A model generated the notes under the pieces. It did not search any database, was not told the origin of the DNA, and saw only the letters and a list, made by a program, of their open reading frames with translations. From positions 1,031,501 to 1,095,500 of the forward strand of contig JACKAC010000001.1 in the NCBI GenBank assembly GCA_020635255.1: 64,000 nucleotides of DNA, given 5' to 3'. Shown piece by piece: positions 63,281-64,000 of the stretch. Every line of letters begins with the position of its first letter. Positions within the stretch are counted from its first letter, which is position 1. Origin of the DNA: Ignavibacteriales bacterium (GTDB taxonomy: Bacteria; Bacteroidota; Ignavibacteria; Tepidaquicellales; Tepidaquicellaceae). A program made the translations under genes and the position numbers.

Positions 63281-63512
63281 GGTGGTGTTTCATAATATTC
63301 TATATTTTATATGGTAAATTCGGGGATTTGTTTCAATCAATCCGCAATGAGTTTCTACTCCGTATCTTCTTATAGGTCTTCAACCTCATCAGGTAGTAGG
63401 TGAGGTTAGGTTCTTCCCAAAAAAAGTTAAAAATTACCTCATTTTACCCAATCCCTGCATTGTAAATATTTGGCAAAATAGCTAATTTGCATAAATATAT
63501 AAACAATAGAGG

Positions 63513-64000
63513 TTGAAGATCTGCGTGTTCGCTTCCGGAAGCGGGACAAATTTTAAAGCGATATTAGAGAGCAGGAAACAGGGAGAAATAGAATCGGACG
63601 TAGGGTTATTAATTACAAATAATTCTTCGTGCGGGGCTGCGGAGATTGCAAGAGAAGAAGGTATAGAGGTTGTACACATCAGCAGGAAAGTCTTTCCGGA
63701 CCTATCCTCACAAGATTATTCGAATCTGTTTATATCAGCATTAGAGAAAAACGAAACGGACCTCATCGTTCTGGCAGGTTACATGAAGATGCTTCCCGAA
63801 GAAGTTGTTAAGAAGTATTCGAACCGTATTATAAACATTCATCCTGCACTGCTTCCAAAATACGGAGGGAAGGGAATGTACGGCATCAACGTTCACAAGG
63901 CGGTGATAGAAAACGATGAGAGGGAGACGGGCGTGAGCGTTCATTACGTTAATGAAAATTATGATGAGGGCGAGATCATTTACCAGGAGAGAGTGCCTGT
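63513..64000 (+). CDS. purN: Phosphoribosylglycinamide formyltransferase (partial, runs off the window)
   Basis: Translation from TTG 63513 gives 162 residues before the window ends. It begins MKICVFASGSGTNFKAI, the PRPP/GAR-binding start of PurN, and continues through VLAGYMKMLPEEVV to the catalytic block IINIHPALLPKYGGKG (with the catalytic Asn and His) and GVSVHYVNENYDEG with the catalytic Asp. It formylates GAR in purine synthesis. AGAGG sits directly before the TTG; no ATG exists nearby in frame. About 25-40 residues are missing at the C-terminus. Confidence 0.9.
   Translation, partial: MKICVFASGSGTNFKAILESRKQGEIESDVGLLITNNSSCGAAEIAREEGIEVVHISRKVFPDLSSQDYSNLFISALEKNETDLIVLAGYMKMLPEEVVKKYSNRIINIHPALLPKYGGKGMYGINVHKAVIENDERETGVSVHYVNENYDEGEIIYQERVP

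Overview
The window is AT-rich bacterial chromosome from a Gram-negative member of the Bacteroidota/Chlorobiota group, most likely Ignavibacteria or a close relative. The best evidence is three adjacent secreted proteins (26166-29695) that end in type IX secretion sorting domains of the NYPNPFNPST kind. Other support comes from a fused alpha/beta 2-oxoacid dehydrogenase E1, a TonB receptor with a carboxypeptidase-regulatory-like N-terminus, a LolA carrier, and the order pheT, coiled-coil gene, zapA, 6S-like RNA, rny. TTG start codons are common. I found no tRNA, rRNA, CRISPR array or insertion sequence.

Layout. 1-4965 (minus): a DMT transporter cut by the window edge, a UbiA-family prenyltransferase, a GT-C glycosyltransferase and an acyl-CoA mutase large subunit whose two specificity residues match isobutyryl-CoA mutase. 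5298-11969: three paralogous proteins of about 500 residues and unknown function, with a GH25 muramidase, an unknown protein and a small exported peptide between copies two and three. 12031-14912: fused E1 and a DinB-like protein. 14906-20285: an ECF sigma factor overlapping a soluble TPR protein with an anti-sigma-like N-terminus, a lipoprotein, a small exported protein and a TPR-CHAT protease, the last two sharing a duplicated upstream element. 20282-25762 (minus): mutL, ftsY, an acyl-CoA dehydrogenase, pyrE and murI. 26166-29695: the type IX substrates. 29745-33576: universal stress protein, MlaF-like ATPase, pta and mnmA. 33709-36290: an AT-rich two-gene operon of a caspase-fold protease and an alpha/beta hydrolase.

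36301-43792: a DUF805 protein, pheT, a coiled-coil protein, zapA, a probable 6S RNA, rny, coaE, a small membrane protein and an HNH endonuclease gene with an apparent one-base frameshift. 43924-56774: an aldehyde dehydrogenase, a large Rossmann-fold protein, a lone nuoM-like gene, an NhaD-like antiporter, ctpA, a DUF3108 protein, lolA, two AT-rich unknown genes, a flippase-like protein, a DUF368 carrier and a protein made of six 19-residue repeats. 56797-64000: two related small membrane proteins, an OppF-type ATPase, an exported protein, a divergent doxX/hxlR pair with inverted repeats between them, a TonB receptor, a small membrane protein and the start of purN.

Most of the window is housekeeping. 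Two loci stand out as possible undescribed systems. One is the sigma factor / TPR anti-sigma-like / TPR-CHAT protease region, which suggests a proteolytic switch for an ECF sigma factor. The other is the caspase plus alpha/beta hydrolase operon, which looks like a protease-effector conflict module. The three-copy family at 5298-11969 is a third target. All functional statements rest on motif reading and knowledge of families; no database search was run.
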